Assembly (NCBI RefSeq): GCF_905115235.1
Contig: NC_051850.1
Coordinates: forward strand, 25,235,010 to 25,299,009
Reading direction: 5' to 3'
DNA: 64,000 nucleotides
Source: Hermetia illucens
Lineage: Eukaryota > Arthropoda > Insecta > Diptera > Stratiomyidae
The notes under the pieces: generated by a model
Seen by the model: only the letters and a program-made list of their open reading frames with translations
The model's database searches: none
Told to the model about the DNA's origin: nothing
In this document: in pieces, positions 1 to 10,490 of the stretch
Position numbering within the stretch: position 1 is the first letter of the stretch
How the letters are laid out: each line of letters opens with the position of its first letter
Position numbers and translations under genes: made by a program

Positions 1-505
1 GTGGTGGCAATCAACTGGGTTCCCCTGAACACTTTCTATACCACTTTATATGATCTTCTTTGCTGTTATGTCCGTTGCTCTCCTAAGTATTTACGTTCTT
101 CTTCCTCCTCTTCCCTACCGCTACTAGATGTATCCTACCCCGCATCAACCACCATTCCCATCTTTCCCCCTCTCCTTGTCGAGCACCTCATTGGTAAACT
201 TGATGCCAATGTCGGCTCTGGCTATGATGGTTTTCCAAACCCCTTATTGCCTAAAATTGGTCAGTCCATCTCCTTATTTTCAACAAAAGCTGCGAAGCAC
301 TTTCCGCGCTGGTGGAAAAAGGCTCTCATCATCCCTAGTTACGAAAGTGGCGATTGTACGCTTGCGGAGAATTACCGTCCCATTTCCCTTCTCTTCTCCT
401 GCTAAAAAATCTAGGAATAATATGTCAGCGACTGGTTGTCGCCCACTTTAGCCACCACGTAGTGAAAAAGGAACACGGGTTTGTTGAGCGTAGGTCCACT
501 GCTTT
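1..505 (+). mobile_element. Decayed LINE reverse-transcriptase fragment (Jockey-like)
   Basis: Translation of about the first 400 bases gives the N-terminal RT region of a non-LTR retrotransposon: a GSGYDGFPN segment (usual form GSGPDGIPN), then FPRWWKKALIIPSYESGD and ENYRPISLL. A frame change follows, and around 470-505 HGFVERRSTAFNL continues the same domain. No YADD box follows, because the similarity stops where a hammerhead-bearing piece begins near 505. It is a 5'- and 3'-incomplete relic. Assignment to the Jockey superfamily is from motif style only; a CR1-like origin is possible. Confidence 0.6.
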
Positions 506-548
506 CAACTTGGTCTTGCAAATACCGGGAACCACCTGTTCCCTTCAA

Positions 549-607
549 GTCTTGTTAGCACTGATGAAAGGAACATGTGATTCCCGAAATACCGGTTTTT
601 GCAAGAC
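549..607 (+). ncRNA. Hammerhead-ribozyme-like motif 1 (Penelope-like fragment)
   Basis: The core CTGATGA is at 561-567 and GAA at 586-588. A stem II of GGAA (570-573) with TTCC (581-584) separates them. Stem I can be drawn as GTCTT (549-553) with AAGAC (603-607) plus GCA (558-560) with TGC (600-602), leaving a small bulge. Stem III would be the short A-T-rich loop 589-599, with predicted cleavage after 599. Minimal stem III hammerheads are known from Penelope-like element terminal repeats. No Penelope coding sequence adjoins this copy. Confidence 0.5.
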
Positions 608-659
608 CAATAAATAATTCTAGCGAGTAGAAAAAGCAAGTTTTAATTATTTCAAATAA

Positions 660-1590
660 TTTAAGCGCTAGAAATACCGCGTAATTATGCTCAGATTACT
701 GTTCTAATTGTCGTCAGCATACCGATATTCGGGTGCCTTCGTTACGAGGCCACTATCAGAGGTATGCTCTTTGCCACGGAATTCTTAGTGTTAGTGGTGC
801 AACATGGAAGGCTGGAAAGTGTCTCGAGAAGTGAATATCAGCTCATTTCTTCTGAAGTAATGAGCAGCTCCTCCCTATGTTCTGACGCCGCTGGCAATAG
901 CTAGTTTAAAACCCATGGGGCCTCGGGTATTAGTTGGTTACCAAAAAAATTGGTGCTCATCGATCATCCTATTCCTGTAAGCAGTAAAAATGAAAGAAAC
1001 TGTGCAGATACTTCCACCTGTACACCCTATCCGAGCTAACGTTGCCAATTAAAAGGGAATAGTACAAAATGACCACTATTCATTCTAAAGAAACTGGAAG
1101 ATACTGGCATGAGCCAGAAAGGAACAAAAGTGACGCTCCGTTCATCGCATGTATATTAGTGGCCGTTTTTCCTCTCGCTGGAAAGTTGCGAGTCTGGTGT
1201 TAATAAGTAAGTGTGCCGACAGCGTACCTTCCTCTGAGTAAGCTTCACAAAACGGAGACACTGCAAAGAAGTAGACTTAGCGATGAGACTGACTGAGGTA
1301 TGCAGTCACCAGTCGCAGTCAAGTGTGCTGCTGATGACGCTAGAAGTATGAAATACCTTCAATTGAGTTAGCCCAACATACTCAAAGCGCTGGCATTTTT
1401 TTCAAAATTCTTTGTAGATATTGAGAGACAATGGAGCACGCCTTGTTCTGTGGGAGAAGCAGGGTCATATGTGGGGTAAGCAAATCATAATTCGTCAGAC
1501 TTCGAGTCTGTGGTAACAAAATTCGTACATGGAAGAAGCGGATGGGAAGAACCTTCCAATGTGCATGATATTGCACAGCAGTGTCGCACC
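660..1590. other. No gene recognised
   Basis: No coherent reading frame, RNA gene or known repeat is visible. The first bases after 607 (AATAAA then CTAGC) resemble the flank of the hammerhead-like motif near 8.8 kb, so the Penelope-like fragment may extend to about 660. Confidence 0.4.
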
Positions 1591-1594
1591 CCGC

Positions 1595-1806
1595 TGTGAC
1601 GATGTGAAAAAATGTACACCCCCGTTTTGCATGTATGGGGACCGCCCCTTAAATTTGACCTGTAACTCACGTGAGCGTTCACAGTTCCGACCTTTCCACC
1701 AAATTTGGTGTCAATCGCTATAACCATTTCCAAAAAAAAAAATGTGTGTGATCGACAGACGGACTGACAAACAATAAACGGATTTTAATAAGGTTTTGTT
1801 TTACAC
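1595..1806 (+). repeat. Unnamed interspersed repeat, copy 1 (3' part)
   Basis: This is the 3' third of a family seen several times in the window. It has a GCATGTATGGGGACC block, then AAATTTGGTGTCAATCG, a short ACAG/GACA-type tract and a terminal GATTTTAATAAGGTTTTG. The closing arm of the terminal hairpin found in the complete copy at 55.9-56.8 kb is missing here. No coding capacity is seen. Confidence 0.65.
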
Positions 1807-1879
1807 CTGCTTGGCGTTCATTGCTTCAGAATTTTTATTTTGCTCAGCCAGCTTCCCTCCTCTCAACCATATTTTTGTA

Positions 1880-2905
1880 TGCCGCGCATCCGCGGTAGTT
1901 GCCGGGATAATCGGTCTGGCCGCAATCGCAGCAGTGAGGCATCTCTGCTGTGGGTCGTGGCCATTCCCCACGGATATGGGTTTTCGTTCACTTTACGCTC
2001 CTGTGCCCAATCGAGGAACTAGGAGCGATATGCCCGAAGATTTGGCAGTTGTAGCACTGCTCTTCTTAAATTGGCTTGACTTTCTTCAGCAAGATCTTTT
2101 ATTGGAGTAAGTATTTCACCTTGAAGGCTTCATTGAGCTCTTATACTGGCTCGAAGGTAGCCATGAATAACCCCGATTGTCACTTCAACGGAAGTGCTTA
2201 TCGGCTCGCGTGACTAGGTTAAGTGTAGTTGCTTCTCGTTGAGCTCCCACATTATGCCAGCTGGGTCTGTTTCCCTGTGGAAACCGCAGATGACCAGGAA
2301 CTGTGTACTTAAGGCTGGTGAGGTGCTCGTTGTGTCCTGTAGCCCCTTTTCTTTTATGAGGGCAAAGATCGCCGCGTGAGCTTCGATGCTTTGAGTTCTG
2401 TGGGCCCTCGTATTGACTTGGTTTGAACCCAGTAATCGAGGGAATTTTTACTTTTTTTGGTCGGGTATTTTGAGATGAGTATGCCAGAGGGACACTTATA
2501 TGGCTAGCACTAACCTTAGGTTTTAGCCTCTTTTTTTTTCCTGCGCTGCACGAAACTCTTCCTGGATAATAACCTCCAGGCACATCTAGTTCTTTTGTTG
2601 CTGATGATTCTGCTGCTGCTGTGTTTCGTGTTGGTGTCCTTCTGGGTGACGCTATTGTTGTTCTGCTTGTTCGTGTCCTTCGGGTGACGCTGCCGCTGTA
2701 GTTTTGGTTTTACTAAGTGACGCTGACGTTGTTCCTGTTGCGACTGTTCAGCTACACTTCTTCATGGCATTCTCATTTGGAGTGCTGCTATCTGCTGCAG
2801 CAATTGAAAGATGAACGCTTGTCGGCACTCCAGTTTTTGGGTCACGGCAGCCTTCACTTGCTCACCGAGGTCATTAGTAGTATAGTATCCTATCGCATTT
2901 AGATA
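1880..2905 (-). mobile_element. Decayed Jockey-like LINE ORF1 fragment
   Basis: Read on the minus strand, an N-terminal QQIAALQMRMP-type stretch (near 2780-2860) is followed by KKVKIPSITGFKPS (near 2440). A decayed gag-like RNA-binding region then ends in NLVTRADKHF (2190-2230), which parallels NLVTRRDKF of the better preserved LINE at 18-22.7 kb. Around 1900-2070 there is a CCHC-like knuckle, CYNCQIFGH. This is the ORF1 (nucleic-acid-binding Gag-like protein) of a relative of that LINE. It is heavily broken, and no ORF2 follows. Confidence 0.55.
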
Positions 2906-3222
2906 ATTACAAATATAGATGACCATCGCTTCGATTCGAAATCGGGCCACAAAACGACGAGCTCTCCCCATAACCAGCTTGACCAGGGTACGATCAAGAG
3001 TCACCTCCGACTAGTATATACCGACATTCTCGCTTCTATTTCACTCTTGAACATTGGGCTATGGCTTTCTAGCTTCGCCATTAAAAAAGTTATGGGGAAG
3101 ATTAACACCAAAATATTCCATTTTCATATTTAAATTTCGGTTCAGTGAATAAAATTAACGTTTAAAAAAATCTATTTATTTAATTAAAGTGTCCGGACCC
3201 TAGGTTCTACATAGTAGATAAT

Positions 3223-3725
3223 TTAAGCACGTTTCTTCAAGAGAAGAGGACCTCCCAAGCTGTTAAGTCCAAGGGGCAATGAGGCCAACCCTGGAGCGGC
3301 AATAATGTTCTGACCGAGAAGTCCGGAACTAAGACCGATAGGGGCGATTCCAGCAGAAAGTGGGGCAAGAGCTGGAGCAATTGGAGCAGCGGCAAGGGGA
3401 GCAGCAATTGAAGTTCTAAGTACTGGAGCGGAGAGAAGTGGAGCACCGATGGCTGGAGCAGCAATGGAAGCACCAAGAACTGGAGCACCAATTGAAGTAG
3501 CAGTAAGTGGAGCAGCGATACGGGTGGCTAAAACTGGAGCAGCAATTGAAGCACCGAGAACTGGAGGAGCGATTGAAGCACTAAGTAAGGGAGCAGCGGC
3601 AAGTGTTGCAATTGGGCTAGCCGAGGCAGCAGCGATGAGAGCGAGGCTCAAAATAATGAATTTCTGAAATGAAGTTATTTTGAGTAAACCATCCATCCGG
3701 GATAGTTGCATCAATATCTTACCAT
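3223..3725 (-). CDS. Paralogue A: small secreted Ala/Pro/Leu-rich protein
   Basis: Exon 1 contributes only the ATG (3725-3723). A 59-bp intron (3722-3664, GT...AG) is followed by exon 2 (3663-3223), giving about 147 residues. The start MKFIILSLALIAAASA is a classic signal peptide. The mature chain is built from APxLGASI-like units and contains no Cys. It ends in the family module PLSAGIAPIGLSSGLLGQN, then IIAAPGLASLPLG and a terminal LLLKKRA. A minus-strand AATAAA lies at 3180-3175. An open frame running through the intron to 3795 is not the likely start, because the splice sites and ATG position match eight paralogues. Ala/Pro-rich secreted chains and an intron in the signal peptide fit insect cuticle-type proteins, but this is inference; the function is unknown. 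Confidence 0.85.
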
Positions 3726-3767
3726 TTTGATAAGTCTTGTAAGTTTCTTCCTTCGCAGCAAAACGTA

Positions 3768-3838
3768 ACTGATACCGTTTCTCTCGATAACGCACTATTT
3801 ATACGCAAAATTTTGATCTAGATATGTCTCAACTAGTT
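3768..3838 (-). promoter_or_regulatory. Core promoter of paralogue A
   Basis: On the minus strand TATAAATA (3803-3796) precedes an arthropod-type initiator TCAGT (3772-3768) with 33 bp from the first T of the box to the presumed +1 A (3770). A palindromic AACTAGTT (3838-3831) lies 35 bp upstream of the box and fits the CNNG form bound by Grainyhead/CP2 factors. The binding factor is inferred. Confidence 0.7.
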
Positions 3839-3839
3839 T

Positions 3840-4415
3840 GCAATTTACATATAGGCGTTCTCACTGATCACAATGATTCTTATAGAGCGCGAATTTCATC
3901 ATAATATTCTATGTTGTTATGTTGATACATGCTGATTTGTATGCTTGGATAAAGTGTGTATATTCACGAAAATGTTGGCGAGAAATTCGAAGTTGTTGGA
4001 AGTAAATTTCCTGATATAGAAAACATGCAACTTCATCACTGAAGATATTATATAGATATAGATAAAGCCATTATTCTTTCCACTGTTGACTAGATGCGTG
4101 AGAATGGTTTAGATTTTCAAATTAATGATTGATGAGATTTTTATTACACCTATTTGTTATGAATGCGGAGATTTAGAGATATTTTCTATGGTTTTAATTG
4201 AGGTTCAACTATGTACGTATTGAACATAATATGTCGTTCAGTAAACTTATTGAAAAAATATAATTTCAAAATACTAAGCTAAGGAATTTGCCTGTTGTGA
4301 CCTTTCAATAGGAACAGTAGCCCAAGATCTCTTCGTAATCATAAAATGAGACAGTTTGGGAATCTTATCTTCTATACTCTAGGGAAAGGGATTGTGAAGG
4401 ACAGGGGATAGGCCG
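3840..4415. other. 5' flank of paralogue A, no gene
   Basis: A-T-rich sequence sharing scattered blocks with the upstream regions of paralogues B, C and D, for example a GCGTGAGAA...TTTTCAAATT segment near 4095-4120. It probably holds upstream regulatory sequence. No reading frame is supported. Confidence 0.4.
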
Positions 4416-4521
4416 TGGGGGTGGCGACATGTGCAAAGGACTACTCAAACTTGACTTATCGAAGAGACGGTAATGACGTTTATAGGAAAGGAGAATTTAG
4501 GGAAAGGAAGGAAGTGTTTTC

Positions 4522-6010
4522 TCATCATCATCATCATCATCAACGGTCTAGGCCTGTCTTAATAAGAAACTCCAGACATCCCGGTTTTGCGCTGAGGTCC
4601 ACCAATTCGATATCCCTAAAAGGTATCTGGCGTCCTGGCCCACGCTATGGCTCCATCACAGGCAGGGTCTGCCTCGTCTTCTTTTTCTACCATAGATATT
4701 GCCCTTATAGACTTTCCAGGTCGGGTCATCCTCATCAATGTGGATTAAGTGACCCGCCCACCGCAACCTATTGAGCCGGAATTTGTTTACATCTTAACGG
4801 TCATGGTATCGCTCATAAATGTCGTCGTTATGTAGGCAACGGAATGGACCATCCTCATGTAGGGGACCAAAAATTCTTCGGAGGATTCTTCTCTCGAACG
4901 CGGCCAAGAGTTCGCAATTATTCTTGCTAAGAACCCAAGTCTCCGAGAAATGCATTAGGACTGGCAAGATCATAGTCTTGTACAGTAAGAGCTTTGACCC
5001 TATGGTGAGACGTTTCGAGCGGAACAGTTTTTGTAAGTCGAAATAGGCTTTGCTGGCTGTCAATAATCGTACACGAATTTCATAGTCGTAGCTGTTATTG
5101 GTTGTGATTTTCGACCCTAGATAGGAGAAATTACCAACGACCTCAAAGTTGTAGTCTCCTATCTTTATTCTTCCCGTTTGACCAGTGCAGTTTGATTTGG
5201 TGCTGACGTTGTCACACCCAAGATCTCACACCGCCTGTATGATCTGGATGAAGGCAGTTTGTACGTCTCGGGTGGTTCTTCCCATGATGTCGATATCGTC
5301 AGCATAGGCCAGTAGTTGGGTGGACTTAAAGAGGATCGTACCTCTTGCTTTTACCTCAGCATCACAGATCATTTTCTCGAGGGCCAGGTTAAAGAGGACG
5401 CATGATAGGGCATCCTCTTGTCGTAGACCGTTGTGGATGTCGAATGGTCTTGAGAGTGATTCTGCTGCTTTTATCTGGCTTCGGAAATTTTTCAGGGTAG
5501 GCCTAGTCAGCCTTATCAATTTCGTCTGAATACCGAATTCTCTCATGGCCGTGCATAGTTTTACCCTGGCTATGCTATCATAGGCGGCTTTAAGGTTGTT
5601 GTAAATATGGGGCAACTTAAATAGTAGATATTGTCTGCTATTTGTAGTCTAGCGTAAATTTGATTCACCGGTAGCTTACACCAAACTACAATTTTTATTT
5701 TTCAGTGTAGATATATATTTCGGGAACAATTTACTCCCTTCATCAGTACAAAGCTACCGTAGCTTTGGCCTGGTGAACTGATGTCCATATTCCAACAGAT
5801 TTTTCGTCGCTTGCCGCACAGAGAAAATCTGATATATTGCTGATTTGCCTGAACTGAAGCCTCTTTGGCATGGGTCAATGATATTCTGGGCGTATGGGGC
5901 TATGCAGCCTAGCAAGATATTATGTATGAGACAGGTTATTCCTCTTTGCCAGTCATCAGGCATTGACTCACTCTCCCTCATCTTGAGCACAAGTTGATGT
6001 ACCACTTGGG
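4522..6010 (-). mobile_element. RTE-like LINE relic (RT to 3' tail)
   Basis: On the minus strand, 6005-5768 encodes an RT N-terminal region with CQRGFSSGKSAIYQIFSVRQ. From 5605 to 5226 follow LKAAYDSI, GLRQEDALSCVLFNLALEK and LLAYADDIDIMGRT (the YADD catalytic box). From 5063 to 4794 comes the C-terminal SETWVLSKNN / RRILRRIFGP region, and near 4760-4640 LRWAGHL...DDPTWKV. The 3' end is a TGA/GAT trinucleotide run (TCA on the plus strand, 4522-4541), as RTE elements often have. The RT is split between about 5608 and 5768 by a hammerhead-bearing insertion. No endonuclease is present, so the copy is 5'-truncated and broken. Confidence 0.75.
5670..5766 (-). ncRNA. Hammerhead-ribozyme-like motif 4, inserted in the RTE relic
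   Basis: On the minus strand TGTA (5750-5747) precedes CTGATGA (5746-5740). A stem II GGGA...TTCC, GAA (5721-5719), an A-T-rich minimal stem III of eight bases, and C (5710) followed by TACA (5709-5706) complete the core. TGTA pairs with TACA as the inner part of stem I, which places an AUC cleavage triplet before 5709. A short palindrome, AAAGCTAC/GTAGCTTT, lies at 5750-5766, and GGTAGCTT recurs at 5670. This is the most convincing hammerhead core in the window. It probably derives from a Penelope-like terminal repeat. Confidence 0.6.
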
Positions 6011-6067
6011 CTTCACACTCTGAGTTTAGTATTAGTAAATGTGAAGAATTTAACCTACAACCGATAT

Positions 6068-6866
6068 AAACAAGTCGGGAAACCGGAAGCTCGGCGCTTC
6101 AGGCATGAAAAGTTCTGCATGTATATATATATATTTGAGTGCAGAACTATCCCACTTGTACGTTCCCTGGTATGTATTATATATGCATTTAGCATGTTAG
6201 ACTACTCACTTTAGTGTGATATCGATATTTACTTGCAGTAAACATACGCAGTAAAGGCAATATTGAGCTACTCTGACTTTGTTAGTAATAGTATGATGTT
6301 GATCAAACTTGGAGACAGCATGTTTCATATTATATACTATACTACTACAATTTTTTAAAACTCTGGGATAAACTTAAGGGGGGTTTTTCTCAATTATTCC
6401 AAAAATATGGTAATATACTATTATTAACTTAAATTGAGCAGATATCGATATGGAGAGTATTTTGAGGCCTGGCCACCATATAGAGGCAGCTTCATAATTT
6501 TGTTCGGATTTTTCTGTCGGGTAGCTTCTGAGAATGGGTCCGTTGAAGAAATCATCACTTTCAACCCCTCCCACTCGCCACCTTTCCAACAAATCTCATA
6601 ACTAAGACGGGCTTCGAAAAGTACTAATCGAGATCTTTCATTTGATACTCAACATGACTATATTCGGTGAAAAAAAATGTTACACCCCCCTTTTGTATAT
6701 ATGGGGACCCCCTTTAATCTCAACGTAGAAGGATAGCACTCACTGCATGTCTGGGCACCTTCCCACTAAATTTCGTGTTAATCGGTGTAGCCGTTTCTGA
6801 GAAAAGTGCGTGTGACAGACAGACAGATAGATATTCAGCCGATTTTAATAAGTTTTGCAAACAAAA
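6068..6866 (+). repeat. Unnamed interspersed repeat, copy 2 (near complete)
   Basis: It begins ACAAGTCGGGAAACCGGAAG (near 6070), like the complete copy at 55.9 kb. It then has the central AACTTAAGGGGGGTTTTTC block, the GTATATATGGGGACCCCC block, a short ACAGACAG tract (6815-6830) and GATTTTAATAAG. The terminal hairpin is degenerate. No coding potential is seen. A 5' signature, an internal microsatellite and a 3' hairpin make a DINE/HINE-type Helitron-like non-autonomous element plausible. Confidence 0.65.
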
Positions 6867-7440
6867 GGACTGAGGAGAAGCAGATTCTTCATGAATGGAA
6901 TTTTAATATTTTATTCGAATGTCAATTATTCTCGTTAATTAGGACGTCAGCATCTTATTTGCATGGCTTAGGATGCGGAAAATTCGCACGAAATTAATAG
7001 ATTTGAATTGCTGTAACTTTGACACTAATAGTTGAACTTCCATTAAACTTGGCATGTATATGCACGATACAGTCCTCTATGCCGGTGCAATTTAGTACCA
7101 ATAGGATGAACTTAAGGGGAGTTTCCAGTCAATTTCTTAAAATTGGTAATATACCATTAGTGAGTTTATTTGAGTATGGGAATGGGACACCTTTCGAGGC
7201 TTAAATTTCACATAAGTGTTTAACATAAAACCTTAAAAAGGGCTGAGGAGAAGTCAATTCTTCATAAATGCGACTCCACGCGAATGTCAATTATTCTCAT
7301 TAATTATGACGTGGGCATCTTATTTGCATAGCTTCAGAAGCAATAAATTCGCGCGAAATTGCTGAGTTTGAACTGTTATAACTTTGGCGTTATTGGCCAG
7401 ATTTCCATGTGTATATAAAATAAGATCCTCTATGGTGCGA
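6866..7440 (+). repeat. Locally duplicated segment in the repeat cluster
   Basis: The stretch 6866-7050 (GACTGAGGAGAAG, then CGAATGTCAATTATTCTC and CATCTTATTTGCAT) recurs at about 7241-7420 with moderate divergence. This is a direct duplication with a step of about 375 bp. It contains blocks of the neighbouring repeat family. No gene is seen. Confidence 0.55.
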
Positions 7441-7972
7441 AATTTAGTAGTCCTAGTATGAATTTAAGGCTGTTTTTCAGTAAATTTCCAAAAGTTTACA
7501 ATATACTATTATAGTTTTAGTTGATAGTTTATTTGGGCAAATAGCGGAACAGGACATAGTTTGAGGCCTCGATTTCATCTAAGGGCACTTTCATGTTTTT
7601 TTCGAATTTTTGGCTTGGGTAGTTTCCGAAAATGAGTCCTATCTCATTTTTTGTTCGTTCATTCGGACTCCATACTCACGCACTTTGCAATTATATTAGT
7701 TTCGGAAAGTACTAATCGAGACCTTTGATTTGATACCTTACACGACTATATCCGCTGAAAAAATTTTTGAAATCCCCCTTTGCATGTAGAGAGCCCCCTA
7801 AGCTCCACCTAAATTTATGTCACTCGCTGTATGCGTGGGACTTCATAGTTCCCATTTGTTTACCAAATTTCGTTCGGATCAGTTTAGCTGCTTTGGAGAA
7901 AAGTGCGTATGACAGACAGACAGACAAGCAGACATAAAGTGATCGATTTTAATAAGGTTTTGTTTTACACCA
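7440..7972 (+). repeat. Unnamed interspersed repeat, copy 3
   Basis: A diverged copy with the TTGAGGCCTCGATTTCAT block, the CCCCCTTTGCATGTAGAG block, an ACAGACAG tract (7914-7929) and the end block GATTTTAATAAGGTTTTG. It abuts copy 4 directly. Confidence 0.6.
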
Positions 7973-8460
7973 ACCCTAAAAATTACCACTGTCTGGTATA
8001 ATTATTTCGTGCACTGAATTATTAACTTTATTTGAACAGATATCGGTATGGAGGGTATTTCGGAGCCTAGGCAGCCCCCTAATTTTTTTCAGATTGTTCG
8101 AGCAATTGCAATTTTTTAAAATAGGTCCGTGATAGAAGTGATCACTTTCGAGCCCCCACACTCCCCACCCCTCTACTAATACTACTACTAACCGAGATCT
8201 TTCATTTCACACCCCACATGGCTACATTGGGTGGAAAAAAAAATTGCACCGCCATTTTGTATGTATGGGGACTCCCACTTAAATTGGACGCGATGATGAT
8301 CATGCAGCTCGCTTTGTGCGTAAGCGTTCATCTTTCCACCGAATTCGGTCTCAATCGATATGACCGTTTCCGAGAAAACTGCGTGTGACAAACAAGCAGA
8401 TAGACAGTAAACCGATTTTAATAAGGCTTTGTTTTACACAAATCCTTAAAAATGGGATAA
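7973..8460 (+). repeat. Unnamed interspersed repeat, copy 4
   Basis: A diverged 3'-weighted copy in the same orientation as copies 2 and 3. It has GGAGGGTATTTCGGAGCCTA, then TTTTGTATGTATGGGGACTC, a short AACAAGCAGATAGACAG tract and GATTTTAATAAGGCTTTG. A degenerate terminal hairpin ends in CCTTAAAAA. The sequence 8460-8690 shows no gene. Confidence 0.6.
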
Positions 8461-8689
8461 GCAAGATATATAGGAAGAGGAATAAAATGGAGAAATCCTC
8501 TTTCTCGACGTGGAAATAATAAAAAAAAACAACGGCATTCAATTCGGCATACACAGGAAGCCTACGGATAGAGAACGCACCATCGTTGAGACATCTAACC
8601 TGACATAAAGACATAAAGTGGTCTACTACTGTTCCATGGTCCATATACTCTTATGAACACCTCGCACGAAAGGAAGGTTTAACAAAGAA

Positions 8690-9600
8690 GAAGCATATTT
8701 TATGGATTCAGCCTGTGGCGATCAAATTATTTGAAATAATTAGACGGTTTCTGCTTTTTCGTGCACGTTAGGACATGTAGCACTGATGAAGTGAACAAGT
8801 GGTTCCCGAAATATCAGTGTATGCGAATAGAATAAAAAATCTAGCAAAAAATCAAAACCCTTTGATTAGTTTTGATTCATAGTTTAATAAGTAGGAAGGA
8901 GAGAACGATGGAAAGTTCAGGGAATAGAAAATGAAAAAAGACGCAAAACGAGCCATTATAACATACTCGACAGACATGCTTCCCCTTGGAATCCAACATG
9001 GGCAAAGCAGGAATTGAGGCGGTAAAATCCAGCAAGTATCACACAGTGCCTTATTTGGTACAGAATAAGACCCTCCGGAGAAAGAAGCCGCATCTAGAAG
9101 ATATTTTGAAAGACTGCCCATGTATCTACATAGGGCAAACCAAACGCTTAGTTAGCGCTCGGGCTAAAGAGTATTTGAAACAAGCCATAGGAGAACACAT
9201 ATCGATTCTGAAGTCGCGCTGCACATTATAGAAAGAGGCCACAAAGGGGAGGAGGTAGCAAGGCTCAAAGTGGTTAATCATAACAAACTGGACTCCTATG
9301 AAGACTCTTTGTAGGAAAAAAGTTTTCGTTAGGTTAAGAAATTTTCTAAGTTAATTCCACCGAAGAAGCCGCAAGTGGAATTTCAAATTTCTCTACTTTT
9401 AATTTGTTAAGTATCCCTTCCATTCTTATCCTTCTCCTTTTTGTGCTGCTTCTGGGTGAGCTTTTGTTTGACGTATATTCCCAAGTATGCTATTTGGTCT
9501 GGGACACTCGAGACCATTCAATTGTCGGCCATTTTATCGGGACATTCGATATATGTTACATATTTAGATTTAAACATTTAGTGCATCAAACTTGACCAGG
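8690..9600 (+). mobile_element. Penelope-like element fragment 1 with GIY-YIG endonuclease piece
   Basis: A hammerhead-like core at 8780-8824 is followed by about 80 residues (8986-9228) containing CPCIYIGQTKRLVSARAKE, the GIY-YIG signature of Penelope-like elements. A tail around 9265-9310 reads as KVVNHNKLDSYESL, typical of the end of that domain. The reverse transcriptase is absent, so the fragment is incomplete and broken. A homologous fragment lies at 14.8-15.7 kb at the same position relative to paralogue C, so this piece was copied together with the gene. Confidence 0.7.
8777..8827 (+). ncRNA. Hammerhead-ribozyme-like motif 2
   Basis: GCA (8780-8782), CTGATGA (8783-8789), a stem II region GAAC...GTTC, GAA (8808-8810), a short stem III (8811-8820) and TGC (8822-8824) able to pair with GCA. 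The outer part of stem I is not convincing, so activity is doubtful. It lies about 160 bp upstream of the GIY-YIG piece. Confidence 0.45.
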
Positions 9601-10370
9601 TTTGGTGCGCTAAAAGGTTAGATCGCTTACCATCATAATTTTTGAAATTTTTTTTGGGTCCAATGGGGGGAAGCGTTCAAGTTCGGTTTGTATAGATTTC
9701 CGACCTATATAAATATGTCATATTGTAGTCTTATGTCTTTTAAGTATCTTCTCAAGGAAAATATGCTCGCCAGGGTGCCCGATATCCATTTTAGATATAT
9801 TTTTCCTGCAGCAGCTGTTCAAATGGTTCAGAAATTTTGAAGAGGCCAGTTAATGTGTGGTTTCAAGGAAGCTATTCTTTGTTAAATTTTTTTAAGTAAC
9901 CGAGAATTAATCGCGAAAAGTTATCAGCGTCTGGGCAGGACGAGAGGTAAATTCACCACCATTAAATTTTCAAACTCCATATTTCCAATGTTACTGATAG
10001 AAATAATTGCAACGATGAATGGCTTTCTCGCATAACAAGTGAACAAACTGAACGATAATCCCAAATATCATATAAACCATTAGCACCACACACCTCTTGA
10101 ATATTAATGTGAAAATTTAAATTACAAATGAATCAATTCTCACGCATCTCATCAAAACTGGAAAGAATACTTATTAACATCTATTACTTAACATTTCTAC
10201 TCCAGAATTGAAATATACGAGCATTTTTTATCAAAAAAAATAGATTTTAGTAAAACTAAGTAACCAATATGTACCAAGTTTTATGACGAAATTTGTTCTC
10301 TATGAGCATCACTTTGACCAGTAGGCCCAGATTTTCGAAAAAAGTATTTTTGAACTCCGATATGTAAATT
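9600..10370. other. 5' flank of paralogue B, no gene
   Basis: The part 9895-10370 is closely similar to 15770-16260 upstream of paralogue C. It includes GGCTTTCTCG, AACAAGTGAACAAACTGAACG and the GCATC...ATCAAAACTGGAAAGAATAC block. This is the conserved upstream region of the duplicated gene. The part 9600-9890 shows nothing recognisable. Confidence 0.5.
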
Positions 10371-10373
10371 GGA

Positions 10374-10448
10374 AACTTGTTACGATATACATATCTAGAT
10401 AAGAATTTTGCGTATAAATAGTGCGTTATCGAGAAAAACGGTATCAGT
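10374..10448 (+). promoter_or_regulatory. Core promoter of paralogue B
   Basis: AACTTGTT (10374-10381, CNNG form), TATAAATA (10413-10420) and TCAGT (10444-10448). The presumed +1 A is at 10446, 33 bp from the first T of the TATA box. Confidence 0.75.
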
Positions 10449-10490
10449 GATATTTCGCTTCGAAGAAAGAAACTTACAAAACTTATCAAA

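Noticed and set aside
4415-4774. Open frame with a His run
   Set aside because: The His codons are the TCA/CAT trinucleotide tail of the minus-strand RTE relic.
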